This document shows, one piece after another, positions 28,182-39,537 of a stretch of DNA of 64,000 bases. Source of the stretch: Candidatus Pararuminococcus gallinarum (GTDB lineage Bacteria; Bacillota; Clostridia; Oscillospirales; Ruminococcaceae); assembly GCA_904419775.1 (NCBI GenBank), contig CAJFSX010000001.1, forward strand, positions 62,001 to 126,000. The letters are read 5' to 3'. The first letter of the stretch is position 1; each line of letters begins with the position of its first letter. Under the pieces are notes generated by a model, which saw nothing but the letters and a program-made list of their open reading frames with translations, did not search any database and had not been told where the DNA came from. A program made the translations under genes and the position numbers.

Positions 28182-29138
28182 TTAGACAAACAGAGGAGAA
28201 ACCGGCTTATCCTCATAGATGCGCTCAATGGCCTCGGCAAAGACAGGAGCCACCGGGATCATCTGAATCTTGCTGCACTTTTTGTCGCCCAAGGGGATGG
28301 TATCCAGAAGCACCAGCTCCTTGATGGCGGACTTCTCAATCCGCTCAATGGCCGGTCCCGACAGGACGCCGTGGGTGGCGCAGGCATAGACTTCTTTGGC
28401 GCCGCCCTTTTCCACAATGGCGTTGGCGCCGTTGCACAGCGTTCCGGCGGTATCGATCATATCGTCGACCAGGATGACGGTTTTATCCTTCACGTCGCCG
28501 ATGATATTCATGACCTCGCTGACATTGGCCTTGGGCCGGCGCTTGTCGACAATGGCCAAGGGAGTATCCATCCGTTCGGCAAACTTCCTCGCCCGGGTCA
28601 CAGAGCCGAGATCCGGGGAAACTACCACAATGTCGTCCTTGCAGTCTTTAAATTTCTCGATAAAATGGGGCACCAGGATGGGCACACCCAGCAGGTGATC
28701 CACCGGGATGTCGAAAAAGCCCTGGATCTGAGGCGCATGCAGGTCCATGGTCAGGACACGGTCCGCGCCGGCGGTGGTGATCAGATCCGCGCAGAGCTTG
28801 GCGGAGATGGGGTCTCTGGCCTTGGCCTTCCGGTCCTGGCGGGCATAGCCGAAATAGGGGATGACCGCGGTGATCCGGCCGGCGGAGGCCCGTTTGAAGG
28901 CGTCGATCATGATGAGAAGTTCCATGAGGTGATCGTTGACGGGCTGGCAGGTGGACTGCACCACAAACACGTCGGAGCCTCGGACCGACTCAAAAATAGA
29001 ACAGGAGATTTCCCCGTCGGAGAAGGTGACAACGTCGCTCTTTCCTACGGGAAGCCCCAATTCCTTGGCCATCCGGTACGCCACGTCCTTGTTGGAGTTA
29101 CCAGCGAAAATCTTGATATCCTTGCCGTGAAGATTCAT
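28182..29138 (-). CDS. prs: ribose-phosphate pyrophosphokinase
   Basis: Makes PRPP from ribose 5-phosphate and ATP for nucleotide, histidine and tryptophan synthesis. The 318-residue length is normal. The flexible ATP loop ([21 protein letters not shown]), the metal site near [20 protein letters not shown] and the PRPP loop ([13 protein letters not shown]) are all intact. An AGGGAG ribosome binding site lies eight bases before the ATG. It follows glmU by 102 bases, matching the conserved glmU-prs order of Firmicutes. The gap holds a GC-rich hairpin without a T run. Confidence 0.97.
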   Translation of the reverse strand: MNLHGKDIKIFAGNSNKDVAYRMAKELGLPVGKSDVVTFSDGEISCSIFESVRGSDVFVVQSTCQPVNDHLMELLIMIDAFKRASAGRITAVIPYFGYARQDRKAKARDPISAKLCADLITTAGADRVLTMDLHAPQIQGFFDIPVDHLLGVPILVPHFIEKFKDCKDDIVVVSPDLGSVTRARKFAERMDTPLAIVDKRRPKANVSEVMNIIGDVKDKTVILVDDMIDTAGTLCNGANAIVEKGGAKEVYACATHGVLSGPAIERIEKSAIKELVLLDTIPLGDKKCSKIQMIPVAPVFAEAIERIYEDKPVSPLFV

Positions 29139-29240
29139 AGTTTTGACTCCCTTTTTTTATTTTTGCTTCCAACCGATGCTTCTTAATATCCTCTAAAGTG
29201 CCGGGGGAGTGACCTCCCGGGCTTCTGTCCGAAACAATGG

Positions 29241-30605
29241 CTACTTTTTCAGCTTTTTGATGGCGTAGCCAGGCTTATTCTCCTGACGGGAGCGGCCGAT
29301 GGCCATGGCTCCGTCCGGCACATCCTTGGTGATGGTGGAACCGGCCGCCGTATAGGCGCCGTCCCCGACCCGCACCGGGGCGATGAGGTTGGTATTGCAG
29401 CCGATAAAGGCCTGATCCCCTACGGTGGTGCGGGATTTGACCCGTCCGTCGTAGTTGACGGTGACACAGCCGCAGCCGAAGTTGACCCCCCGGCCCACGT
29501 CGGAATCCCCTACGTAGGTCAGATGGGGCACCTTGGTCCCCTCGCCGATGTTGGAGTTCTTAATCTCCACAAAATCGCCGATTTTTACCTTGTCAAAGAT
29601 CACTGTATTGGGCCGGATGTGGACATAAGGTCCCATCTTTACGCCCTTGCCCACCTGGGACTGATAAATCTGGGAGGCGTTGATGATACAGCCATCCCCG
29701 ATGGTGCTGTCCTCAATGCGGGACATGGGGCCGATGACGCAATCCTCGCCGATAACCGTGTCTCCCAGCAGCATACACCCTGCCAGGATCCGGGTATCCG
29801 CTCCGATCTGCACGTCCGGAGCAATGAGGACCCCGTCGGTGGAGACAAACTCCACCCCGTTTGCCATGTGCTTCTCGATGACCCGCATCCGGGCAATTTC
29901 GCCCAGCCTGTGCAATCCCTGGCGGTCGTTGGCTCCCAAAATCACATCCGGATTCTGAGAAAGATATCCGCTGACCCGTTTTCCTTCCTGCACGGCGATC
30001 TTCACCGTGTCGGTCAGATAATATTCCCCTTGGCTGTTCTGCGGGGACAGCTCCAAAAGGGCTTTCTGTAAAAAGGCGCTGTCAAACCAATAAGCGCCGG
30101 AGTTGACTTCTGTAATGGCCCGGGTGGCCTCGTCGGCGTCAGCCTCCTCCACAATAGCGGCGATAGCGTCTCCCTCCCGGACAATCCTTCCGTATCCTGT
30201 GGGGGAATCCAGCCGGGCAGTGACGACGGTGACGGCGGCCTCCGTCCGGGTGTGAAGGTCATAGGCTCCCAGAATGGCGGCCTGATCAATAAAAGGAGCG
30301 TCTCCGCAGAGCACCAGGACATCCCCCTGGGTCTCCCGCAGAAACTCCATAGCCTGAGCCGCTGCATGGCCGGTGCCCAGCCGTTCTTTCTGCTCCGCAA
30401 AGGAGCAGCCCTCAGCCGCTTCCCGAACCAGCTCCCCGTTTTTGCCGGTGATGACGCAGATTTTTTCAATTCCCGCGTCCCTGACGCTGCGAAGCACCCA
30501 CTGGATCATGGGCTGCTCCAGCACCCGGCAGAGGACCTTGGGGTATTTGGACTTCATTCTCTTTCCATCCCCCGCGGCCAGGACCAAGGCGCAAACATCG
30601 TTCAA
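29241..30605 (-). CDS. glmU: bifunctional UDP-GlcNAc pyrophosphorylase / GlcN-1-P acetyltransferase
   Basis: Two-step enzyme for UDP-N-acetylglucosamine, a precursor of peptidoglycan, 454 residues. The N-terminal uridylyltransferase carries LAAGDGKRMKSKYPKVL, LGTGHAAAQA and LCGDAPFI. The C-terminal left-handed beta-helix acetyltransferase runs from about residue 250, with NFGCGCVTVNYDG and the last coils ending GAMAIGRSRQ. The start is a TTG at 30605 with GGGGAGG eight bases upstream. An ATG four bases earlier is out of frame and hits a stop after one codon. It is the first gene of glmU-prs. Confidence 0.96.
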   Translation of the reverse strand: MNDVCALVLAAGDGKRMKSKYPKVLCRVLEQPMIQWVLRSVRDAGIEKICVITGKNGELVREAAEGCSFAEQKERLGTGHAAAQAMEFLRETQGDVLVLCGDAPFIDQAAILGAYDLHTRTEAAVTVVTARLDSPTGYGRIVREGDAIAAIVEEADADEATRAITEVNSGAYWFDSAFLQKALLELSPQNSQGEYYLTDTVKIAVQEGKRVSGYLSQNPDVILGANDRQGLHRLGEIARMRVIEKHMANGVEFVSTDGVLIAPDVQIGADTRILAGCMLLGDTVIGEDCVIGPMSRIEDSTIGDGCIINASQIYQSQVGKGVKMGPYVHIRPNTVIFDKVKIGDFVEIKNSNIGEGTKVPHLTYVGDSDVGRGVNFGCGCVTVNYDGRVKSRTTVGDQAFIGCNTNLIAPVRVGDGAYTAAGSTITKDVPDGAMAIGRSRQENKPGYAIKKLKK

Positions 30606-30705
30606 TCCATCCGCCTCCCCTTAATCTTAATCCTATGTTTTTTAAAGCTCTCTGCCAGTTTCTTTTCCCAAAGCCGGCAGATGGGCGCAATTGTTTACAT
30701 TAAAT

Positions 30706-30734
30706 ATTATGGCAACTTTCCGGCCAATTTGCAA
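30706..30734 (-). promoter_or_regulatory. promoter of glmU-prs
   Basis: On the minus strand TTGCAA (30734-30729), a 17-base spacer and CATAAT (30711-30706), about 95 bases before the glmU start. Confidence 0.6.
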
Positions 30735-30835
30735 GGGTTTCTTTGAAATTGAGCAGAAAACCAGGTATTTCCCACAAAACAAATAAATTTGAGAAAAATC
30801 TTCTCAAAAATATGGAAAACTCCCATTGAATTTGT

Positions 30836-30898
30836 TATACTAATACTTGAGCCTGTCCTGGGTCCGAAAAATGGCATGAGAATGCCGTTTTTTGGACC
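30836..30898 (+). promoter_or_regulatory. -10 element and 17-bp GNRA-capped hairpin in the ppdK leader
   Basis: A TATACT at 30836-30841 is a probable -10 element with a poor -35. About 13 bases beyond the expected start, GGTCCGAAAAATGGCAT (30861-30877) pairs along its full 17 bases with ATGCCGTTTTTTGGACC (30882-30898), using two G-U pairs, around a GAGA tetraloop. The ppdK start is 134 bases farther on. The hairpin may stabilise the abundant ppdK message or act as an attenuator. The rest of the leader (30899-31015) shows no gene. Confidence 0.5.
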
Positions 30899-31031
30899 GT
30901 CTTTGGGTGGTTTCCCCCTGTGGGAGGCGGCCCATCAGGAGTGTGAAATGCGGCGGGCAGCGTTTTGTGTATGCGTTTCCGCCGTTTTTGCCAAACCAGA
31001 GGCAATCAATATTTCAGGAGGTAGATTACCA

Positions 31032-33668
<2,637 letters not shown>

Positions 33669-33697
33669 GCTACGATCCTGAAATAGATACACAACCG

Positions 33698-33735
33698 AAA
33701 AAGGGACGCGGAAAAAACCGCGTCCCTTTTTCTTT
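33698..33735 (+). terminator. rho-independent terminator of ppdK
   Basis: AAAAAGGGACGCGG pairs with CCGCGTCCCTTTTT and is followed by CTTTT. Confidence 0.9.
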
Positions 33736-33769
33736 TATTAAAGCGGTGGAGGCCCCTCCGCTTTTTTCT

Positions 33770-34321
33770 TTACTCTAGGCTTTCAATGACATCCAGCATC
33801 TCCCAGCCATCCACCACCTCATAGCAGGACACATTGTCCCGATTATAAAAGGAGGGGAAGTATTTGATCAGGTAAACCTTTTCCTTATAGGCCACCAGTT
33901 CCAGCCGGCTCCACACCTGGGGATTATCCAGCAGGGGAGAGGAGGTATGAGAGACCGCTTCTCCCAACTCCATCACCCGGTCCCCGGCCCGGAGGAGGCT
34001 GTTGTAGCCCCACAGCCCTACCCCGGTCAAGGCGGCGTCTGGAAGTTCCTCCTGAAGGAGGGAGCCTTCCTCCCACTCTACATCTTCCGGAGGGATCTGA
34101 CCCAGCACATCCGAAAAGGCCAGGGATCCGCCTGGGGGCGCTACATATTGGTTGATCTCATCCGACGTCAGACTGGGAAGCAAAGAAAAAACCGCGATGA
34201 CCGTCCCAAGGGCCGCCACAATCAAACCCAAAAGGGAGAAAAGGATGATCTTTCCCCAGGGCCGCTTTTTCGGCGGCTTGCTCTTTCCAAAGTCAATGAC
34301 CGTTACGTTATGCCGCTGCAT
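33770..34321 (-). CDS. single-pass membrane protein of unknown function
   Basis: Protein of 183 residues. A basic cytoplasmic N-terminus of about 24 residues (with GKSKPPKKRPWGK) is followed by one membrane helix at about residues 25-48 and an extracellular acidic domain. I recognise no family. The ATG at 34321 has GGCGGGGAT upstream; an in-frame ATG at 34354 is possible but has a weaker site. It has its own extended -10 promoter, and the terminator of the sortase gene lies upstream, so it is probably monocistronic. Confidence 0.7.
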   Translation of the reverse strand: MQRHNVTVIDFGKSKPPKKRPWGKIILFSLLGLIVAALGTVIAVFSLLPSLTSDEINQYVAPPGGSLAFSDVLGQIPPEDVEWEEGSLLQEELPDAALTGVGLWGYNSLLRAGDRVMELGEAVSHTSSPLLDNPQVWSRLELVAYKEKVYLIKYFPSFYNRDNVSCYEVVDGWEMLDVIESLE

Positions 34322-34391
34322 TTCATCCCCGCCTTTTACGGTGAATTGGGGCATCTTCTGCGCCGAGACGCCCTTTTCTGGATTCCTTGTT

Positions 34392-34400
34392 ATTATACCA
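34392..34400 (-). promoter_or_regulatory. extended -10 promoter
   Basis: On the minus strand TGGTATAAT occupies 34400-34392, about 70 bases before the small membrane protein start. The -35 region is poor. Confidence 0.5.
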
Positions 34401-34440
34401 TAGATGGAGGAAGAAAATCTTCCTATTTTGCAAAGATGAA

Positions 34441-34472
34441 GGAAGCCCCGCTTATAAAAGCGGGGCTTCCTT
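34441..34472 (-). terminator. hairpin terminator after the sortase gene
   Basis: GGAAGCCCCGCTT and AAGCGGGGCTTCC form a strong stem directly after the stop codon. The minus-strand tail (TTCATCTTT) is only moderately T-rich. Confidence 0.65.
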
Positions 34473-37000
34473 TACCCAATGGTGGGCGGTTCCTCTGATT
34501 CAGGCGGGGACTCCGTCTCCTCTGGCGAAGTATCTGGGGGAGGCGTCTGAGGCGGCGTGGTTGTCGTAGTAGTAGTTTCAGGAGGTGTCGTTGTTGTCGT
34601 AGTAGTTGTTGTGGTGGTAGTTTCAGGAGGTGTTGTTGTCGTCGTAGTAGTTGTTGTGGTAGTAGTTTGAGGAGGATTGGTCTGCTCCGGCGGGCGGGTG
34701 GTCTGAGGCAGGGTGGTGGTGGGAGGCGCCTCGGTGGTGCCGATGACCATATTCACAGCGCCCTCTGGCTTGGTGCCGCCGTAGAGCTCATACCACACAT
34801 CGGGGTAGAGAGGCTGGGGATTGACTGTCGCCTGGGAGACATCCACCGTGGGATCCTCTCCCTCCCGGACCCGGCGGGCTACTACCACAAAACGGGCCTC
34901 ATTAAACTCGTAGGTACAGGTGGAAAGGGTCAGGAGGGTATCGCTGGTGTTCACATCCACACCGGTGTTGATAATGGTGCGCAGGCTCAGCTGGTTGAGG
35001 AACTGGGCCATATTCTCCTCACTGGTGGCGTTGATAAAGTTGTGGTAATCAAACACTGGTCCGTGCTCCGGCAGGGTGTTGGTGATAAAGATGGAGATGA
35101 TCTTATACTGTCCTTCCCGGTAAACCGAGTCATAGTTGATGACAGGATGCTGCTTATAGTATTCCAGATCCCGGTAGTTGATCAGTTCTCCGAACATCTG
35201 GCCGTCCTTCATGTTGTGGCCGAAGATGATGGTGTTGGTGCTGGGGGCTTTCTGATCCACCCGCTCATCCACAAAGGGAACGCCGTGCTGGTTGCTGGCT
35301 CCGGTAAAGTCCCGGCGCAGGTAGTATTCCCCGTCGTCCTTTTCGGTCTGCATCACAGGGTAGTCCACAATGGTGCCGTCAATGGAAAGCCATCCGGCAA
35401 TATCCGGATTCTGTTCATAGAGAGCCGCGAACTCCGCCAAATAATCATCGGGATAGCCGTCGGGGACCTCACCGGTGCCCAGCAGCTGGCTCAGGTTCTC
35501 ATTGAGCTGTTTATTGTGATAGGATTCATAGAAGTAGCTACCGATATAGATGGCCGACGCCGCGAAGACAATGACCGACAGCAGCAAAATAATCTTACGG
35601 ATTTTATCTCTCATGGTATCCCCTTTCTGCGGGAGGAAGGTGGCAGCCAGCCGCTTATACCAGGGCTTTTTCACCCCGGGAGCGGAAGAAGCTTTACTGC
35701 CCGGCTCCAGCACCCGGACCTTGCCGGCCAAGGCCGATGCCACAGGGGTACCGGTCTTCTTCAGCTCCTCACCGTCCAGCAGATACTCCTGGCCCAAGGC
35801 CATGGCCGCTGTAGCGGCGGCGCTTTTAATGACAGGCGCGTTTTTCCGATGGTTGGCGGCGCTCGTTTGCTTAACCCAGACGTTTTCCCCATCGGAAACC
35901 GCCACATAGGTCATGCCGGGCAGACTTTCCCCGCCGCCGCCTTCAGCACAGACGGCAGCCAGTCCCAGATGGGCTTCGCCCGCTTCCCTGGCGCCAATGG
36001 CCATGGCCGCGGCGGCCTGGGGACTGTATTCGCCGTATTTTTTCAGTATCTTCTCCGGGATGCCCAGCACCTGGTGCCGGGCCCGGTCGGAATTGGCCAT
36101 AATGCCAAAACCATAGACGGCAGCGGCCCCTGCCACTCCAGAAAGGCGGCGTTTGAGCATGCCGCCGGTACCCAGCTCAGCGGTGGCCACCGTCATCTGC
36201 TCTTTATGCAGGCGTCTGACAAAGGCTTCCTCCATGGAAGCCGCGTCGATGCCGCAGACATAAGGCTCCAATCTGGCAACGATGGATTTTACCACCGGCA
36301 CCGCCATGGATTGGGCTTCCCCCATGGTGGAGGCCGCGGCAGTCACCCGGATAAAGGGCTGCCCCTCTTTTTCATAGACGCAGACTGCTGGGTTCTGGCG
36401 GGCGGCCAGTTCCCCCAATTGTTTGGCCGCGCCTTCCCCATCCAGGTTCATCAGGGCGATGGTCCTGGATGCCACCTGGGCCTGGCTTCTTCTGGCCAGG
36501 AAGGGGAAAACCTCATGGATGAGCATGGGCAGATATTCCCCCGGCGTACCGGGCAGCATAATGACGCTTTGATGGCCTTTGACCATGGCAAAACCCGGCG
36601 TCATCCCAATAGTATTGGGGAACACCGTAGCTCCTCTGGGAATCATAGCCAGCTTCTTATAGGATGGGGGCATCATAGCGCCCCGCTGTTCGCATTTGTC
36701 CTCCAGGATCCGCAGTTGGGTGGAATCCAGCTCCAGCTGCATTCCCAGCCCCCGGCAGACAATCTCCCGGGCAAAGTCATCCTCACCCGGTCCGATTTTC
36801 CCGGTGATGATGATGACGTCGCTTTTGGGCAGGGCCGTTGTGAGCAGCGATACCAGCTTCTGCTGGCTCCCCGCCGCGCTGGCCTGTCCCTGCACATGGA
36901 TCCCGATGGTTTCCAGCTCCTTGAGCAGGTTTTTCGCCTGGCTTCCCGCCAGGCTGCCCAGCAGCTGTTCCTCACCGGCACCGATGAGATATGCGGTCAT
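34472..37000 (-). CDS. CinA-like/class B sortase fusion membrane protein
   Basis: A 842-residue protein of unusual build. Residues 1-430 follow the whole CinA plan: molybdopterin-binding-like domain (1-170, with GKIGPGEDD at 68-75 in place of GGLGPTxDD), a central module (about 178-255) and a CinA-C domain (255-380). In the latter the expected ESCTGG is AELGTGG (274-280), so the catalytic Ser is missing. Residues about 468-490 form one membrane helix. Residues about 510-715 are a class B sortase with His595 (FGHNM), Cys695 (TLSTC) and Arg703. A Thr/Pro-rich tail closes the protein. Topology would be CinA part inside, sortase outside. Met463 has AAAGGGGA just upstream, so a free sortase may also be made. 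The ATG at 37000 or a TTG three bases earlier follows AAGGAGG. It is downstream of thiI. Confidence 0.8.
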   Translation of the reverse strand: MTAYLIGAGEEQLLGSLAGSQAKNLLKELETIGIHVQGQASAAGSQQKLVSLLTTALPKSDVIIITGKIGPGEDDFAREIVCRGLGMQLELDSTQLRILEDKCEQRGAMMPPSYKKLAMIPRGATVFPNTIGMTPGFAMVKGHQSVIMLPGTPGEYLPMLIHEVFPFLARRSQAQVASRTIALMNLDGEGAAKQLGELAARQNPAVCVYEKEGQPFIRVTAAASTMGEAQSMAVPVVKSIVARLEPYVCGIDAASMEEAFVRRLHKEQMTVATAELGTGGMLKRRLSGVAGAAAVYGFGIMANSDRARHQVLGIPEKILKKYGEYSPQAAAAMAIGAREAGEAHLGLAAVCAEGGGGESLPGMTYVAVSDGENVWVKQTSAANHRKNAPVIKSAAATAAMALGQEYLLDGEELKKTGTPVASALAGKVRVLEPGSKASSAPGVKKPWYKRLAATFLPQKGDTMRDKIRKIILLLSVIVFAASAIYIGSYFYESYHNKQLNENLSQLLGTGEVPDGYPDDYLAEFAALYEQNPDIAGWLSIDGTIVDYPVMQTEKDDGEYYLRRDFTGASNQHGVPFVDERVDQKAPSTNTIIFGHNMKDGQMFGELINYRDLEYYKQHPVINYDSVYREGQYKIISIFITNTLPEHGPVFDYHNFINATSEENMAQFLNQLSLRTIINTGVDVNTSDTLLTLSTCTYEFNEARFVVVARRVREGEDPTVDVSQATVNPQPLYPDVWYELYGGTKPEGAVNMVIGTTEAPPTTTLPQTTRPPEQTNPPQTTTTTTTTTTTTPPETTTTTTTTTTTTPPETTTTTTTPPQTPPPDTSPEETESPPESEEPPTIG
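34558..34680 (-). repeat. 45-bp tandem repeat coding for Thr-rich tail
   Basis: The anchor TTTCAGGAGGTGT occurs at 34576 and 34621 and in variant form (TTTGAGGAGG) at 34666, an exact 45-base period. Each unit encodes PPE or PPQ followed by up to twelve Thr. Thr codons vary (ACA, ACC, ACG, ACT in mixed order), and flanking partial units extend the run. It lies in the extracellular tail of the sortase. Confidence 0.85.
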
Positions 37001-37044
37001 CAACTTCCGCCTCCTTCGATATACGTAATGTTATATAAATGCAA

Positions 37045-38217
37045 TTATATGCTAATTGTAATCTGTTCCATCCCCGCTACCGCCTCGTCAATGAGAGCCT
37101 GTTCCTCCAGCGCCTCTTCTTCGTGGAGGATGGAGGCCAGCTTGGGACGGGTACGGGGATGCTTGGGGGTAAATACAGTACAGCAATCCTCATAGGGAAG
37201 GATGGAGGTCTCAAAGGTGTCGATCTTTCTGGCGATGGTGACGATCTCATCCTTATCCATGCCGATGAGGGGGCGCAGCACCGGCAGCTGGGTAGCCACA
37301 TCGGTGCAGGCAATGGCCGGGATGGTCTGACTTGCTACCTGGCCTACGCTTTCCCCGGTGATGAGGGCCTCGCAGCCGTAGCGTTCCGCCGCGATCTGCG
37401 CGATCTTCATCATATACCGGCGCATAATGACGGTAAAGTATTCCTCGGCGCATTTGTCCCGGATTTCCTCTTGAATATGGGTAAAGGGGACCACCAGGGT
37501 GGTGATTCTCCCCGAGTAAGCACACATCTTTTTCACCAGGTCCAGCACCTTGTGCCGGGCCATATCGCTGGTGTAGGGAGGGCTGACAAAGTGGATGGCC
37601 GTCAGCTCCAGCCCCCGGCGGGCCATCATATAGCCGGCCACAGGGGAGTCGATGCCGCCGGAGATCAGCAGCATTCCTTTTCCCGCCGATCCAATGGGCA
37701 TGCCGCCGGCGCCGGGCAGCTGTTCCCCCCGGACATAAGCCGCATAGTCCCGGACCTCCACCGTCACCGTCAGGTCGGGATGGTGGACATCCACCCGGAG
37801 ATGGGGGAACTTTTCCAGCAGATAGCCTCCCAGTTCCGCGCAGATTTCCGGCGACTTCATGGGAAAGCTCTTATCAGAGCGCTTGGCTTCCACCTTAAAG
37901 GTTTCGATTTCCTCCAGCTGGTCGGCCAGATACTCCGCCGCCGTCTCCTGGATTTTGGAAAAATCCTTTTCCACCACCGCGGCCCGGGCAATCCCCGCAA
38001 AGCCGAATACCTTGGAGAGGCGGTCGAAAGCGCCGTCGATATCGGCGTCGGGGCTCACCGGCTCGCAGTACATGGTGGACTGGGATTTGTAGATTTTAAA
38101 CTCTCCCAAATCCCGGACCCTGCGGCGGCAGGTCTTCATGAGCATGGATTCAAATACCGATTTATTCAGCCCTTTCAGGGCAATCTCCCCGTATTTGAGG
38201 AGGATGATTTCATTCAT
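37045..38217 (-). CDS. thiI: tRNA 4-thiouridine synthetase / thiamine sulfur transferase ThiI
   Basis: ATP-dependent enzyme that thiolates U8 of tRNA and can supply sulfur for the thiamine thiazole. It has 390 residues: N-terminal ferredoxin-like and THUMP domains (to about 165), then the PP-loop ATPase with GMLLISGGIDSPVAGYMM. There is no C-terminal rhodanese domain, as in most Firmicutes. Its ATG overlaps the stop codon of the cysteine desulfurase gene by four bases, so the sulfur donor and its acceptor are translationally coupled. Confidence 0.94.
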   Translation of the reverse strand: MNEIILLKYGEIALKGLNKSVFESMLMKTCRRRVRDLGEFKIYKSQSTMYCEPVSPDADIDGAFDRLSKVFGFAGIARAAVVEKDFSKIQETAAEYLADQLEEIETFKVEAKRSDKSFPMKSPEICAELGGYLLEKFPHLRVDVHHPDLTVTVEVRDYAAYVRGEQLPGAGGMPIGSAGKGMLLISGGIDSPVAGYMMARRGLELTAIHFVSPPYTSDMARHKVLDLVKKMCAYSGRITTLVVPFTHIQEEIRDKCAEEYFTVIMRRYMMKIAQIAAERYGCEALITGESVGQVASQTIPAIACTDVATQLPVLRPLIGMDKDEIVTIARKIDTFETSILPYEDCCTVFTPKHPRTRPKLASILHEEEALEEQALIDEAVAGMEQITISI

Positions 38218-39368
38218 ATGTGTACAGTTCCTTTCTTTCCCTGCCGGAAACGGGGAATGAGGGAGGTCAACGTTTCCACCAGCATCTCCACCTCTTCCAT
38301 GGTGCTTTCATAGGTGAAGCTGATCCGCAGGGCGCTGTCTGCCCGGCTCCGTTCCATCCCCATGGCGGAGAGGACATGGCTGGGCTCCCCCTTGGCACAG
38401 GCCGAGCCGGAGGATACATAGATGCCCTGCTCCTCCAGGGCATGGAGCATGATCTCAGACCGAATGCCCAAAACCGATAGGTTGAGGATATAGGGCGAGG
38501 CGTCTGCCGGGGAGTTGAGCACCACCCCATCCAGGGCGGCAAGCCGCTCCCGCAGGACCCGGTTGAGCTCCGCCACCTTCTCCTGGGAGGGGAGCATCTT
38601 TTGGGCCGATTCCTGAGCCGCCGCCGCGAAGGCGGCGATCATGGGCACCCCTTCGGTGCCGGGGCGCAGCTTCTTCTCCTGCGCGCCGCCGTAGAGGAGG
38701 GGCTGGATCCGTACCCCTTTTTTCACATAAAGGGCGCCCACCCCTTTGGGCCCGTGGATCTTGTGGGCGCTCACCGACATAAGGTCCACCCCCAAGCGGG
38801 AAACTTTGAAGGGGATCTTGCAAAACGCCTGGACCCCATCGCAGTGAAAGAGCACCTCTTTATTCTTCCGGCGGATCAGCCGTCCAATTTTGGGAATGTC
38901 CAACACGGTGCCCAGTTCGTTGTTCACCAGCATAGTGCTGACCAGGATGGTGTTTTCATCCACGGCCTGGGCAATTTTTTCCGCCGGCAGGGTGCCGTCC
39001 GGCTCCGGCGGGACAAAGACCACCTCAAAGCCCTCTGTTTCCAGCTTCCCGGCCGCGGCGAGCACCGAGGAATGCTCAAAGGCGGTGGTGACAATCCGGT
39101 TGCCCCGCCGCTTTTTGGCCCGGGCGGCGCCGAAAAGGGCCAGGTTATTGCTTTCGGTGGCGCCGGAGGTAAAGGTCACTTCCTCCCGGTCACAGCCCAG
39201 CACGCCGGCAACCGTTTCCCGGCACTGCTGCAAAAGCAAAAATGCGTCGATCCCCCGCCGGTGCAGGGAAGAGGGATTGCCCCAAACTTCCTCCATGGCG
39301 TGCTTTGCCGCCACCACCGCTGACGGGGATACCGCCGTTGTCGCCCCATTGTCCAGATAGCATTCCAT
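38214..39368 (-). CDS. cysteine desulfurase (NifS/IscS-like)
   Basis: Pyridoxal-phosphate enzyme that mobilises sulfur from cysteine as a persulfide, 384 residues. The PLP-binding Lys is in SAHKIHGPKGVGALYVKKG. The HSSVLAA and VNNELGT blocks and the active-site Cys loop (YVSSGSACAKGEPSHVL) are present. The ATG at 39368 is chosen since the protein then begins MECYLDNGATT as in the family; the open frame runs on upstream for 66 codons without support. Coupling to thiI suggests tRNA thiolation as its main task. Confidence 0.93.
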   Translation of the reverse strand: MECYLDNGATTAVSPSAVVAAKHAMEEVWGNPSSLHRRGIDAFLLLQQCRETVAGVLGCDREEVTFTSGATESNNLALFGAARAKKRRGNRIVTTAFEHSSVLAAAGKLETEGFEVVFVPPEPDGTLPAEKIAQAVDENTILVSTMLVNNELGTVLDIPKIGRLIRRKNKEVLFHCDGVQAFCKIPFKVSRLGVDLMSVSAHKIHGPKGVGALYVKKGVRIQPLLYGGAQEKKLRPGTEGVPMIAAFAAAAQESAQKMLPSQEKVAELNRVLRERLAALDGVVLNSPADASPYILNLSVLGIRSEIMLHALEEQGIYVSSGSACAKGEPSHVLSAMGMERSRADSALRISFTYESTMEEVEMLVETLTSLIPRFRQGKKGTVHI

Positions 39369-39537
39369 AAAAAAATAATTCCCACCTATCCCGCTTTTTT
39401 TGCCAAAAAAGCGTGTCGTAAACAAAGACATTATACACCAGATGCCCCCCAAGTTCAAACAAACCCGCCTCATTTTACATATTTGTAATAAAAAAGGAAA
39501 ATATAGTGATAAATCCGTGACGGGAAGGATGTCTTTC

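Noticed and set aside
34558-34680. CRISPR-like array of regularly spaced repeats
   Set aside because: The 45-base period has no unique spacers, keeps the reading frame and encodes Thr-Pro blocks of the sortase tail.
34667-37195. An 842-codon open frame antisense to the CinA-sortase gene
   Set aside because: Shadow of the real gene; no start signal and no motif.
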